Positions 25,538 through 33,753 of a DNA stretch of 64,000 bases are shown here, one piece after another. Each line of letters opens with the position of its first letter. Position 1 is the first letter of the stretch. The DNA is from Clostridium sp. AWRP. Its GTDB lineage: Bacteria; Bacillota; Clostridia; Clostridiales; Clostridiaceae. The position numbers were made by a program, and so were the translations under genes. The notes beneath the pieces are model-generated. The model searched no databases. It was not told where the DNA came from and worked only from the letters and a program-made list of their open reading frames with translations. The stretch spans positions 3,844,001 to 3,908,000 of the forward strand of contig NZ_CP029758.2 in NCBI RefSeq assembly GCF_004006395.2, read 5' to 3'.

Positions 25538-25752
25538 CTGCTATTGTAATTATTTCATCATTCCTAATAGGAATACTTGAGGGAATACCTCTAGTAAAAA
25601 AAAAAATGTGGAAAGAATTATCGTGTGTTGTGATTTTATTAATTATGGCTTTATTTTTTCAAGTTAGTATAAATTTAGGCATGGCAACTCCCATAGATTT
25701 AATAGAAAAATTATTTGAGCCTATTGGAAAAACATTTTTTAATAAATTATAA
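25534..25752 (+). CDS. Small germinant-receptor-associated membrane protein (GerD-subunit-like, 72 aa)
   Basis: This 72-residue protein has two hydrophobic segments (about 3-18 and 29-50). Its ATG overlaps the gerKC stop. Small two-helix 'D' proteins of this size are known from some ger operons, where they modulate receptor output. The position inside an A-C-D-B operon supports that role. There is no enzymatic motif. Confidence 0.75.
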   Translation: MTAIVIISSFLIGILEGIPLVKKKMWKELSCVVILLIMALFFQVSINLGMATPIDLIEKLFEPIGKTFFNKL

Positions 25753-25775
25753 ATTTCGGATTGAGGTGAATAAAT

Positions 25776-26864
25776 ATGCATGAAAAAGAAGTTATCACTA
25801 CAAATCAATTTATATGGATGCTTTTTTGTATAATTACATCTTTTACCGGACTGCACGTAATTCGATTGCTAATTTTTCAAGCAAGAAGAGATGCCTGGCT
25901 ATCTGTAATCTTAGCCTGGGTGTTAGATGTACTCCTTGCTGTTGTCTATGCTTATATGGGCATAAGATTTCCAGGTCAGAATATGGTGCAGTACAGCATG
26001 ACTATTCTTGGAAAAAAGTTAGGTAAAATCATAGGAATATTATTTCCCATTTTCTTCTTGCTCGTATCTTCTGCACTGCAAAGAGGACTGAGTATAATAC
26101 TTAATACTGCATTTTTTCCAAAAACTCCAGTACAAATAATTCTTATTTCCTCTTATCTTGTAGTTGGATACGCTGTTTTAAAAGGAATAGAAGTAATAGG
26201 AAGAGTTTGTGAAATTTTAGGTCCTTTTTATTTATTTAGTTGTATTGTACTATTTTTGTTTTTTATTCCTGATGTAAAAATAGATAGACTTAAACCACAA
26301 CTGGAAGCTGGCCTATATCCAGCTTTAACAGGTACTCCTCTTATTCTATCCTTTATAGGAATATGTATTATTATGGGTATGTATATTCCCATTTGCAATC
26401 ATCCAGAAAACGGATTTATTGCAAAATTTACCGCTGTCAGTTCAGGTACTTTTGTCATTTTCTCACTTGTTATTAGTACAATAGGAATTTTCAGTTATCC
26501 ACAATCTAAAAATATGATTAATGTAAGCCTTGAACTCACAAGATTTGTTCATTTAGGTGATTTTTTTGAACGGGTGGAGGCTATCTGGCTTATGATTATG
26601 ATAGGTGCAGCAATTACAGCATCTGGCAGTATGATATGGGCTTTTAGCACCGGTATATCTCAAATTATAGGACTAAATACATATAAGCCTCTGGTTCTTC
26701 CTTCCATACTAGTTTCTTTTGTTATCGGTATAACTTCCTTCAAAAATAGCCTGGATCTAGTAAACTTTAGTTTATACTCATATCCCCTTATAGCTGTATT
26801 TGTTGAAACAGGATTAGAAATGTTTCTTTTCTTTGCAGCTTTAATCTTAAAGAAAAAAGGCTAA
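25776..26864 (+). CDS. gerKB: GerAB-family spore germination permease, B subunit
   Basis: This 362-residue protein has ten hydrophobic helices of the endospore germination permease family (APC-like). The start I-T-T-N-Q-F-I-W-M-L-F and an R-R-D-A-W-L-S motif near residue 32 are typical. It is the candidate germinant-binding subunit. It follows the small D gene by 23 bases with a GAGGTGAA site. The operon seems to end here, as the next gene is on the other strand and overlaps the stop codon. Confidence 0.92.
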   Translation: MHEKEVITTNQFIWMLFCIITSFTGLHVIRLLIFQARRDAWLSVILAWVLDVLLAVVYAYMGIRFPGQNMVQYSMTILGKKLGKIIGILFPIFFLLVSSALQRGLSIILNTAFFPKTPVQIILISSYLVVGYAVLKGIEVIGRVCEILGPFYLFSCIVLFLFFIPDVKIDRLKPQLEAGLYPALTGTPLILSFIGICIIMGMYIPICNHPENGFIAKFTAVSSGTFVIFSLVISTIGIFSYPQSKNMINVSLELTRFVHLGDFFERVEAIWLMIMIGAAITASGSMIWAFSTGISQIIGLNTYKPLVLPSILVSFVIGITSFKNSLDLVNFSLYSYPLIAVFVETGLEMFLFFAALILKKKG

Positions 26865-27022
26865 CTTAAATGATCATCATCTTTATCTACTATATTCTTT
26901 ACTTTATTTTTATACTTACTAAAGAGATGCTTTTGAAAAAAATAAAAGATTAAAAAGCAGGTTAAAACTAAAGATATTCCTATAATAATGGAAATAAAAT
27001 TATTGACACCTATTCTATCCAT
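26861..27022 (-). CDS. Small single-span membrane protein (53 aa), convergent with gerKB
   Basis: From an ATG with a strong GGGGAGGTATAAAT site the minus strand encodes 53 residues. A hydrophobic span at about 9-29 (F-I-S-I-I-I-G-I-S-L-V-L-T-C-F-L-I-F) is followed by a basic then acidic tail. Its stop overlaps the stop of gerKB. I do not recognise a family. The ribosome site makes it likely to be translated, possibly in sporulation given its neighbour. Confidence 0.6.
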   Translation of the reverse strand: MDRIGVNNFISIIIGISLVLTCFLIFYFFQKHLFSKYKNKVKNIVDKDDDHLS

Positions 27023-27080
27023 ATTTATACCTCCCCTCTTACAATATATTTCCCAATATTATAGATTTCATTAATCTTAT

Positions 27081-27183
27081 AGCGTTTCTAAATTAAAAAT
27101 CAACTTATACGCAGAAATATTTAACGAGCTAAATGTTGTAAAAAATATCCGGAGCATAAGTTGATTGTTCGTTTAGAAAAGCT
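27081..27183. repeat. 103-base palindromic repeat after pabC
   Basis: TTTCTAAATTAAAAATCAACTTAT at one end is the near-perfect inverse of the other end, ATAAGTTGATTGTTCGTTTAGAAA. The interior holds AATATTTAAC... and AAAAAATATCCGGAG. A degraded copy lies at 6801-6882, also right behind a minus-strand gene. It may act as a terminator-like RNA structure, or be a non-autonomous mobile element. Confidence 0.7.
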
Positions 27184-27187
27184 ATAT

Positions 27188-27943
27188 TTAATGTTTCTTT
27201 AATTGTGCTTCATAAACCTTTTTTATTTTCTCAATAATACTACATTCATTAAAACTTCTATCATAAATATTAGAGACCTTCATTACTCCCATAATGCTGT
27301 TAGTTAAAAAAACACTATCTGCAGACATTAAATCTTCCTTACTGAATTCACCTTCAGTAATATTAAAGTTATTTATTATGAACTTTCTTACTGTACCCTC
27401 AAGTAATCCACATTTTTTAGATGGAGTATATATTTTTTTATTCTTTGTAAAAAACACATTAGATACACTGCCCTCTGATAGTTTATCCTCTGTATTAAAA
27501 AACAGCACCTCATTGTATCCCTCATCAATACATTTTTCATGTTCTAATATATTTTCTAAATAATTTAAAGATTTTAAGTATGTAAGTTGAGAAAATTCAT
27601 TTCTCCTAACAGAACTTATTTTAACTTTAAAACCTATTTTATACTGTTCCTCAGTATAATTGTTCTTTCTAATATTAAACAACGTATTTTCCTCTGTAAC
27701 TACTAACTTCAGCACACAATTATTACACTGAAGCTTGTTAACAGCATCCATAACTTCGTCTTCAGTAATTTCTTTATCTATTCCTATAATAGAAAGACCT
27801 TTATTTATCCTATACAAATGATTTTCAAGAAAAAGCGGCTCATTGTTTACAAGCATAGTTTCAAAAAGTCCTCTTCCAAAATAAAAACCGGTATCTAAAA
27901 AAACTTTATCATCTTCTACCAGCTTACCATTTAAGAGCATCAT
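27188..27943 (-). CDS. pabC: Aminodeoxychorismate lyase (class IV PLP enzyme)
   Basis: The 251-residue protein belongs to the class IV aminotransferase fold. The sequence runs from G-F-Y-F-G-R-G-L-F-E-T-M near the N-terminus, through a lysine in Y-L-K-S-L-N-Y-L-E-N, to E-V-L-F-F-N and S-V-S-N-V-F-F, ending with G-L-L-E-G-T-V-R and a V-F-L-T-N-S motif. Following pabA and pabB on the same strand (17-base gap), it should release pyruvate from aminodeoxychorismate to give p-aminobenzoate for folate. Confidence 0.9.
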   Translation of the reverse strand: MMLLNGKLVEDDKVFLDTGFYFGRGLFETMLVNNEPLFLENHLYRINKGLSIIGIDKEITEDEVMDAVNKLQCNNCVLKLVVTEENTLFNIRKNNYTEEQYKIGFKVKISSVRRNEFSQLTYLKSLNYLENILEHEKCIDEGYNEVLFFNTEDKLSEGSVSNVFFTKNKKIYTPSKKCGLLEGTVRKFIINNFNITEGEFSKEDLMSADSVFLTNSIMGVMKVSNIYDRSFNECSIIEKIKKVYEAQLKKH

Positions 27944-27960
27944 AACTGCTATTCACCCCT

Positions 27961-29310
27961 TTACAATACTTTCATCAAAACTCTAGCCTTATCAAGTGTT
28001 TCATCATATTCTGCTTCATCATCAGATTCCCAGGTAATTCCTCCACCAACACCTAAATAAGCTTTTCCATTTTTTATAAGTATAGTTCTAATAACTATAT
28101 TTAAATCCACATTACCATCAAAACCTAAGTATCCTATGCACCCTGTATAAATATTTCTTCTAGTAGGTTCTAATTTCTCAATTACCTCCATAGACCTGAC
28201 TTTAGGTGCACCAGTTATAGAACCACCTGGAAAACATGCTTTTATACAATCTATTGCTGTATACTTATCTTTTAATTTTCCTACAACAGTTGATACCAAG
28301 TGAAATACTGTACTATATTCCTCTAATTTAAAAAGTTCTGTTACCTTTACAGAATATGGCTTGCATACCTTGCTTAAATCATTTCTCTCTAAGTCTACAA
28401 TCATTAATAACTCAGACCTATCTTTTTCACTATCTATAAGTTCTTGTCTGTTTTTTAAATCTTCTTCTTTATTTTTACCTCTAGGTCTTGTCCCTTTAAT
28501 AGGTCTTGTTTGAACAAGGTTATTTCTTACTTCTAAAAATCTCTCCGGTGAAGAAGATACTATACTAAAATCTTCAACATTCATTAATGCAGCAAATGGT
28601 GCTGGATTAATATGCCTTAAATCTTTATATACTTCATAAGGATCTTTTTTTGTTTCACAGCAGAATCTTTGTGTTAGATTTGTAATATAAATATCCCCAT
28701 TTCTTATAAACTGTCTGACCTTTTCTACAGTTTCTACATATTCCTCCCTGCCAAAGTTTGATACAAATTTTGTATCACTATCATTTACTTTTCCATATTT
28801 AATTTTATGTCCTTTGGATATTTTATCTTTTATTTCATTAATGCTGTCTTTTTCTGACTTTAATATACCTAAAGATGTAATATAAGTCTTCTTTTTTAAG
28901 TTATCTACTATTACTGCATTATCATAGAAATAAAAATAGCAGTCAGGTATTTTTATTTCTTCTATAGTCATAACAGGAAGCTCTTCTATAGTTCTCTCTA
29001 TATCATAAGAGAAATATCCCATAGCCCCAGCTATATATGGAAGCTCTGTATTATTTTCAATTTTGTACTTTGCAATAAGTTTTTTAAGTTGGTCAAAAGG
29101 GTCGCCATTAAATTCTTTTTTATTTATAGTACAAATATTATTTTCATATTTAAAAGTAGTAAAAGAGTTTAATCCTATAAAAGAGTATCTGCCTAAATCT
29201 TCGGCTCCCATGCCGCTGTCTAAAATGGTAACTGTTCTGTCTTCTTTAAACAGCGAGTAAATATCAAAAGCATCTAATTCTGTTTTTATTTCTTCAATGA
29301 AGAACTTCAT
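27961..29310 (-). CDS. pabB: Aminodeoxychorismate synthase component I
   Basis: The 449-residue protein is of the chorismate-binding family. The P-I-K-G-T-R-P-R-G motif (about residue 265) distinguishes PabB from anthranilate synthase. S-S-P-E-R-F-L, F-P-G-G-S-I-T-G-A-P-K and the C-terminal G-V-G-G-G-I-T-W-E-S-D complete the active site. It makes 4-amino-4-deoxychorismate with ammonia from PabA. Its start overlaps pabA by 17 bases, giving translational coupling. Confidence 0.94.
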   Translation of the reverse strand: MKFFIEEIKTELDAFDIYSLFKEDRTVTILDSGMGAEDLGRYSFIGLNSFTTFKYENNICTINKKEFNGDPFDQLKKLIAKYKIENNTELPYIAGAMGYFSYDIERTIEELPVMTIEEIKIPDCYFYFYDNAVIVDNLKKKTYITSLGILKSEKDSINEIKDKISKGHKIKYGKVNDSDTKFVSNFGREEYVETVEKVRQFIRNGDIYITNLTQRFCCETKKDPYEVYKDLRHINPAPFAALMNVEDFSIVSSSPERFLEVRNNLVQTRPIKGTRPRGKNKEEDLKNRQELIDSEKDRSELLMIVDLERNDLSKVCKPYSVKVTELFKLEEYSTVFHLVSTVVGKLKDKYTAIDCIKACFPGGSITGAPKVRSMEVIEKLEPTRRNIYTGCIGYLGFDGNVDLNIVIRTILIKNGKAYLGVGGGITWESDDEAEYDETLDKARVLMKVL

Positions 29311-29899
29311 ATAATTCCCCCTTACTAAACATTCTTGCTTCTTCTATAAAATTCTTAAGCATTTCATGTCCACATTCTGTGAGCTCTGCTTCGGGATGAA
29401 ATTGTACTCCTTCAACAAGATACTTTTCATGCCTAACCCCCATTATAACTCCATCTGAAGTTTCACAGGTTATATTAAGACACTTAGGAAGTGTTTCCTT
29501 TTCTATTACTAACGAATGATATCTTGTAACCTCTACAGGATTTTTGATTTCTTTAAATACTCCTATATTTTTATGATGGACTTTGAATATTTTACCATGT
29601 ACAGGCTCCTTACCCTTTATTATATTAGCCCCAAAGGCATACCCGATACATTGATGTCCAAGGCATATACCTAAAATAGGAATTTTACCACTAAATTTTT
29701 TAATTATATCCACACAAATGCCCGATTGCTCAGGTGACTTAGGTCCTGGAGAAATTATAATCCCTTCTGGATGCATTTTTTCCACATCTTCCAATGCTAA
29801 TTTATCATTTCTACAAATCTTAACCTCTTCATTTAGTTCTTCTAAATACCTTACCAAGTTGTATACAAATGAATCATAATTATCAATCATAAGAAACAT
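29294..29899 (-). CDS. pabA: Aminodeoxychorismate synthase component II (glutamine amidotransferase)
   Basis: The 201-residue class I amidotransferase starts with D-N-Y-D-S-F-V-Y-N-L. It has the catalytic cysteine in G-I-C-L-G-H-Q (about 79) and the His-Glu pair in Q-F-H-P-E-A-E near the C-terminus. Since the partner at 27961 is PabB and no trp genes are nearby, the folate role is favoured, though such subunits can be shared with anthranilate synthase. It is the first gene of the pab operon, with GAGGAGTG before the ATG. Confidence 0.92.
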   Translation of the reverse strand: MFLMIDNYDSFVYNLVRYLEELNEEVKICRNDKLALEDVEKMHPEGIIISPGPKSPEQSGICVDIIKKFSGKIPILGICLGHQCIGYAFGANIIKGKEPVHGKIFKVHHKNIGVFKEIKNPVEVTRYHSLVIEKETLPKCLNITCETSDGVIMGVRHEKYLVEGVQFHPEAELTECGHEMLKNFIEEARMFSKGELYEVLH

Positions 29900-30529
29900 G
29901 AATTTTCACTCCTCGGCATTAATTTATATTGCTTTTTAACCTTATTCATTTACATTTCAGTACAATTATCTTTACAATTTTCACCAATTTTATCATAATT
30001 CTTTTGGTTAGTTTAATAGGTAATCAGCAGTTCTAATAAATTACCTCCCTTATAAAATATTTCTATTATATTTAAAAATAAAAAAAGCACATAGCGCATT
30101 TAATTTATCCAATGTTATCATCTGCAAACAACTCACCTGCTTTACAAAAACTGCAAGTTTTATGCTGTGTATAAAGAATTCTTTGACTTTAATCCATTAG
30201 AATTCTTATGTACATAGGTTTGCTAAACCCTGGATAAGTTTTATACACTATATGCCTTTATTTTTAAATTCTATTATTAATAAAAGATACTAATTAAAAT
30301 CTTAAATTTCTATAAGTAAGTATATCACATTTCAATAAATCATATCAATAATGAAAAATTCCAATTAGATTACTGCTGCCAATGTTAGTTATTACAGGTT
30401 AGGAATCTCTTTTAATAAGTTTCTCTAAGTATACTAATTCGATAAGTAATTAATTTTATTTTATACACAACTTTTTCTGAATACAAGGCTGTATAATTGG
30501 TTATCACTATATAATAGAGGTGATTATAT
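29900..30529. other. 630-base intergenic region with a probable 6S RNA
   Basis: This stretch holds the pabA leader (29900-30070), a probable 6S RNA on the minus strand (30085-30258) and the AT-rich upstream region of the small gene at 30530. No further reading frame is supported. Confidence 0.6.
30085..30258 (-). ncRNA. ssrS: Probable 6S RNA
   Basis: On the minus strand about 174 bases fold as one long interrupted rod. The 5' end GCAUAUAGUGUA pairs (with G-U wobbles) with the 3' end UGCGCUAUGUGC. UUAUCCA pairs with UGGAUAA further in. An unpaired middle follows, and the tip is closed by AAGAAUUC/GAAUUCUU. Size, closed ends and a large central bubble are what 6S RNA shows. A U-run just beyond the 3' end (30081-30086 on the plus strand as A) could end transcription. 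The call rests on folding by eye. Confidence 0.55.
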
Positions 30530-30697
30530 ATGACAAACATAAGAAATAATAAAACCCCTTATATTAAGTTTAAACATTCAAATGATAAATTTAATATGGA
30601 AGCCGCAAGGGAATTAGGAATTGATTTTCCTAATTTTAATCAAACAACCTCAAAAATTATATATGCTTATGAGCTTGGATTAAACGATAGGCTCTAA
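30530..30697 (+). CDS. Small protein (55 aa), resembling alpha/beta-type small acid-soluble spore proteins
   Basis: An ATG behind GAGGTGATTATAT opens a 55-residue frame. The segment F-N-M-E-A-A-R-E-L-G-I is like the conserved M-K-x-E-I-A-x-E-F-G-V stretch of alpha/beta SASPs, which includes the spore protease site. The second conserved Gly-Gly segment is not clear, so it may be a divergent or minor spore protein. It has its own terminator at 30732-30761. Confidence 0.5.
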   Translation: MTNIRNNKTPYIKFKHSNDKFNMEAARELGIDFPNFNQTTSKIIYAYELGLNDRL

Positions 30698-30731
30698 TCT
30701 TATCTGGAGTCTGTAATAAAAAAATCAAAAT

Positions 30732-30761
30732 AAAAGGATGGCGATATTTGTCCATCCTTTT
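30732..30761 (+). terminator. Terminator after the 55-aa spore-protein-like gene
   Basis: A perfect 10-bp stem, AAAAGGATGG / CCATCCTTTT, with a 10-base loop, ending in TTTTATTC on the plus strand. Confidence 0.85.
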
Positions 30762-30985
30762 ATTCTTATCTTTGAGGGGATATCAATTATATCAATTATG
30801 TACTACACTTTATTGTTTTCATTTTCGCTAAGTCTATTTCCTTAGGACACTTATAATTATATTAGTTATTTGTTACAATTTAATGTCCTATAAATAAAAT
30901 AACTATTTATTTTTTGAACACTATGTAAACAATATAATAACTCTGTTTATAGTATAATAATTTGGATTTCGTACATTCTATTATT

Positions 30986-31098
30986 ATAAGGATATCAATG
31001 TATTAAAGCTACTAAATGTTTAAGTTTTAGATAAACCAGAATATTCTTTTTTCAATACATTGATAATTACCTTTATGCTGGGGATGACAAATCCCCAG
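30986..31098. repeat. Long inverted repeat plus terminator-like hairpin
   Basis: TATCAATGTATT (30993) and AATACATTGATA (31054) are perfect 12-bp inverses around a 49-base loop, and ATAAGG / CCTTTAT extend the stem outwards. Next to it CTGGGGAT / ATCCCCAG (31078-31098) forms a GC-rich hairpin between converging transcripts. The rest of 30762-31179 is AT-rich with no reading frame. Confidence 0.6.
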
Positions 31099-31179
31099 TA
31101 TTTATGTTATTTATAGTTAGTTTTGTATAGTAATATTATTTTCTTTCATCCAAAACTTCTTTTGATACACTTAATCTGC

Positions 31180-32367
31180 CTATGCACTTACAACCTTGTT
31201 ACGACATTTTTTAGCTTCATATAAAGCTTCATCTGCAGTCTTAATAAATTGTTCAATAGATAACATATCAGATGGAGTAACAGTGCAAATTCCTAAACTA
31301 ATGGTAATATAATTGGAAATAGAAGAGTACATATGTGGAATAGCTAACTGTTCAACCTTTTTTCTCAATTGTTCTGCAAATTCCAGCACACTTTCTTTTT
31401 CCATATGGGTAAGTACAACAGCAAATTCCTCTCCTCCATATCTGGCAACAGTATCTGAGGAACGCCTTGCAGAAGATGAAAGTACCCTTGAAACTTGCCT
31501 TAAACAATCATCTCCAGCTTGATGACCATAACTATCATTAAATCCCTTAAAAAAATCAATATCTATCATAATTAATGACAGTGGTATAAAATAGCGTCTG
31601 CACCTATCCCATTCTGCTTCTATTGTTTTATCAAATACAAAACGGTTGAAGATACCTGTTAAACTATCAATTTGAGAAAGTTTTTCTAATTTTTGATTTA
31701 CCCTCTCTAATTCATCGTTTTTTTTCTGTATTATTTTTCTATTGTTAAAATCATCTACTTGATTTTTATATCTCATACATGATATCATCCAGGATATTAT
31801 TAAAAAAATAGTACTATTAGTACAATTTGCATACAATATATCGCTTGATTTCTGAAAATATGGCAGAAGAAAAAGAAATGGTAAATGAACAATTAAATAC
31901 ATAATCAATAATGTAATTGGTTTAAAAATCGGAGTTACAGCAACTGCTATAATTGATATGGCATATACAATAATCTGCCCAGAATATAATTGATCCAACA
32001 AAGATACACCTGCACACCAACACAATATCATGATTGTAAAAGATACTCCAACAACATTAATACTTGTCTCATGTTTAGAAATGTTATTTTCTAATTTAGC
32101 AAATATAAATAAATATACCATCATTGTCAAAATTAGTAATATATCCATAGCTGAATAATATATGTCAGTTTTCTTTGGAAAAATATTTTCCCCTATAGTA
32201 AACAAAATTACAAGCTCTGCAGCTTCTATAACAATGAAAGTTACTGCTGTAATTTTTCCCCTAGTTAAATTAATCCCATTAATATTTACAACAAATTCTT
32301 CTTTATACTTGTCCAATACTGATGCCAATATAAAACTTCTTATCAATCTGACTATTTTAAAAAACAT
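31180..32367 (-). CDS. Membrane-anchored GGDEF diguanylate cyclase
   Basis: The N-terminal half of this 395-residue protein contains about six hydrophobic segments (about residues 35-190). A coiled-coil linker (K-N-D-E-L-E-R-V-N-Q-K-L-E-K-L) leads to a GGDEF domain with R-Y-G-G-E-E-F-A-V-V. R-S-S-D five residues ahead fits the inhibitory I-site. It should make cyclic di-GMP in response to an unknown membrane signal. I chose the ATG at 32367 because AAAGGTGAAAAAG precedes it; the longer frame from 32418 has a TTG without a ribosome site. Confidence 0.9.
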   Translation of the reverse strand: MFFKIVRLIRSFILASVLDKYKEEFVVNINGINLTRGKITAVTFIVIEAAELVILFTIGENIFPKKTDIYYSAMDILLILTMMVYLFIFAKLENNISKHETSINVVGVSFTIMILCWCAGVSLLDQLYSGQIIVYAISIIAVAVTPIFKPITLLIMYLIVHLPFLFLLPYFQKSSDILYANCTNSTIFLIISWMISCMRYKNQVDDFNNRKIIQKKNDELERVNQKLEKLSQIDSLTGIFNRFVFDKTIEAEWDRCRRYFIPLSLIMIDIDFFKGFNDSYGHQAGDDCLRQVSRVLSSSARRSSDTVARYGGEEFAVVLTHMEKESVLEFAEQLRKKVEQLAIPHMYSSISNYITISLGICTVTPSDMLSIEQFIKTADEALYEAKKCRNKVVSA

Positions 32368-32590
32368 CTTTTTCACCTTTATTTGAAAGATTTTTATCTG
32401 ATATACTACTTTTATCAATTAGGGTATAGATAAATTATATCACCATTTATAAGAATTTTCTCCTACTATTTATTCTTCTTTTATCCATACTTATCAATGT
32501 TAACATCCTATTCACTTATTTGTAATAAAGCTGTCACAGAGCAGTGAGATTATGTGATAAATCAAAGAAATATTTAGGAGGTAATTAAAA

Positions 32591-33310
32591 ATGTTAAAAA
32601 GAAACCTTAAAATAGTATCCGCTTTAGCCCTTGTTGTATCAATTGGTACAGGATTTACTACAGTTAACGCAGCCTCACTTTCTAACAAGACAGCAAAATC
32701 AGTATACTGCTCTAGTAAAAATTTCAAAACAAAAAATAATCAAAATTTCTTAAAAACTAAACTTGATCCTCTAGTAACCGCAGGTACCATCACTCAAGAT
32801 CAAGAAACTGCCGCATTAAATCTTCTAACTTCTTCTAAAACTAATAAAAAATCAAATACTCAAGCAAAAAAAGAAAAGACTAAAGATTCATTGAAGACTA
32901 CTCTTGATTCCTTGGTAACTGCAGGTACTATCACTAAAGATCAGGAAACTGCTATATTAAATAGCAGTAGTCAAAAAAAAGCTGAAAAAAAAGCTGAAAT
33001 GGATAAAGTCAAAAATATGACTCAAGCTGAACGTAAAGCCTATTTTCAAAGTAAAAAAACTGCAAGAAAAACTAACTTCTTAGACTCTCTAGTAACTTCA
33101 GGCACTATTACTAAAGATCAAGAAACTGCTATAAAAAATCTACTTACTTCTAATAAAAATGCAAACATTCAAGCTAAGAAAGAAAAATCCACAACTTTCT
33201 TAAAGACTAAACTTGATACCCTAGTAACTTCAGGATCTGTTACTCAAGATCAAGAAACTGCTATTATAAACGCTTTAACCTCTTCTACTAGTAAAAGCAC
33301 AAAAAATTAA
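32591..33310 (+). CDS. Secreted protein with four LVT(A/S)GTIT-DQETA repeats
   Basis: The 239-residue precursor has a clear signal peptide (residues 1-30, ending V-N-A-A). After it four imperfect repeats follow, each with a lysine-rich segment and then L-x-x-L-V-T-(A/S)-G-(T/S)-(I/V)-T-(K/Q)-D-Q-E-T-A. The third is separated by a longer linker. Between repeats the protein is rich in Lys, Asn and Ser. The helix pattern recalls DUF2680-like 'V-x-A-G-x-I-T-Q-x-Q-A' units, but I cannot assign a function. It is a single gene with AGGAGG and its own terminator. Confidence 0.8.
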   Translation: MLKRNLKIVSALALVVSIGTGFTTVNAASLSNKTAKSVYCSSKNFKTKNNQNFLKTKLDPLVTAGTITQDQETAALNLLTSSKTNKKSNTQAKKEKTKDSLKTTLDSLVTAGTITKDQETAILNSSSQKKAEKKAEMDKVKNMTQAERKAYFQSKKTARKTNFLDSLVTSGTITKDQETAIKNLLTSNKNANIQAKKEKSTTFLKTKLDTLVTSGSVTQDQETAIINALTSSTSKSTKN

Positions 33311-33324
33311 AAATAGTTTTTAAT

Positions 33325-33359
33325 AAAAAATGTGATCATTTTATATGGTCACATTTTTT
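33325..33359 (+). terminator. Terminator after the repeat-containing secreted protein
   Basis: AAAAAATGTGATC / GGTCACATTTTTT stem with a 9-base loop and terminal T-run on the plus strand. Confidence 0.85.
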
Positions 33360-33465
33360 ATACAATTTTTTTAATTAAATACTTGTGTATTTTTTATAAA
33401 ATATGCGGAATAAATAAAGTATAGTGCATTGTAATAACTTAAAAACTATGAGGGAGGTGATAATA

Positions 33466-33738
33466 ATGAATGCTACTATGCGCTATTTTATAACCTTAAA
33501 ATGTATTAAATGCCATAAATGTGCAAATATATGTCCTGTAGATGCAATATATGAAGGACATGATAAATTTGAAATTAATGACACCAAATGCATAACCTGT
33601 GATAAATGCAGAGAAATATGTCCTGTAGATGCAATACATTATGAAGATGACGAATTTAGAAGTATAAATAGGGAAATGGATTCCTATTTTGGTGGGGGAG
33701 CATGGCCATCCCCAGGAAGGTATAACAATTTAGAATAA
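33466..33738 (+). CDS. 2[4Fe-4S] ferredoxin-type protein upstream of cstA
   Basis: The 90-residue protein has two full clusters of cysteines: C-I-K-C-H-K-C-A-N-I-C-P-V-D-A-I and C-I-T-C-D-K-C-R-E-I-C-P-V-D-A-I. A Gly-rich tail follows (F-G-G-G-A-W-P-S-P). I use the ATG at 33466, which has GGGAGGTGATAAT in front, instead of an in-frame ATG 14 codons upstream. It lies 15 bases before cstA in the same direction and is probably co-transcribed. A direct role in transport is not known. Confidence 0.85.
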   Translation: MNATMRYFITLKCIKCHKCANICPVDAIYEGHDKFEINDTKCITCDKCREICPVDAIHYEDDEFRSINREMDSYFGGGAWPSPGRYNNLE

Positions 33739-33753
33739 TGGAGGTCTCAAAAT

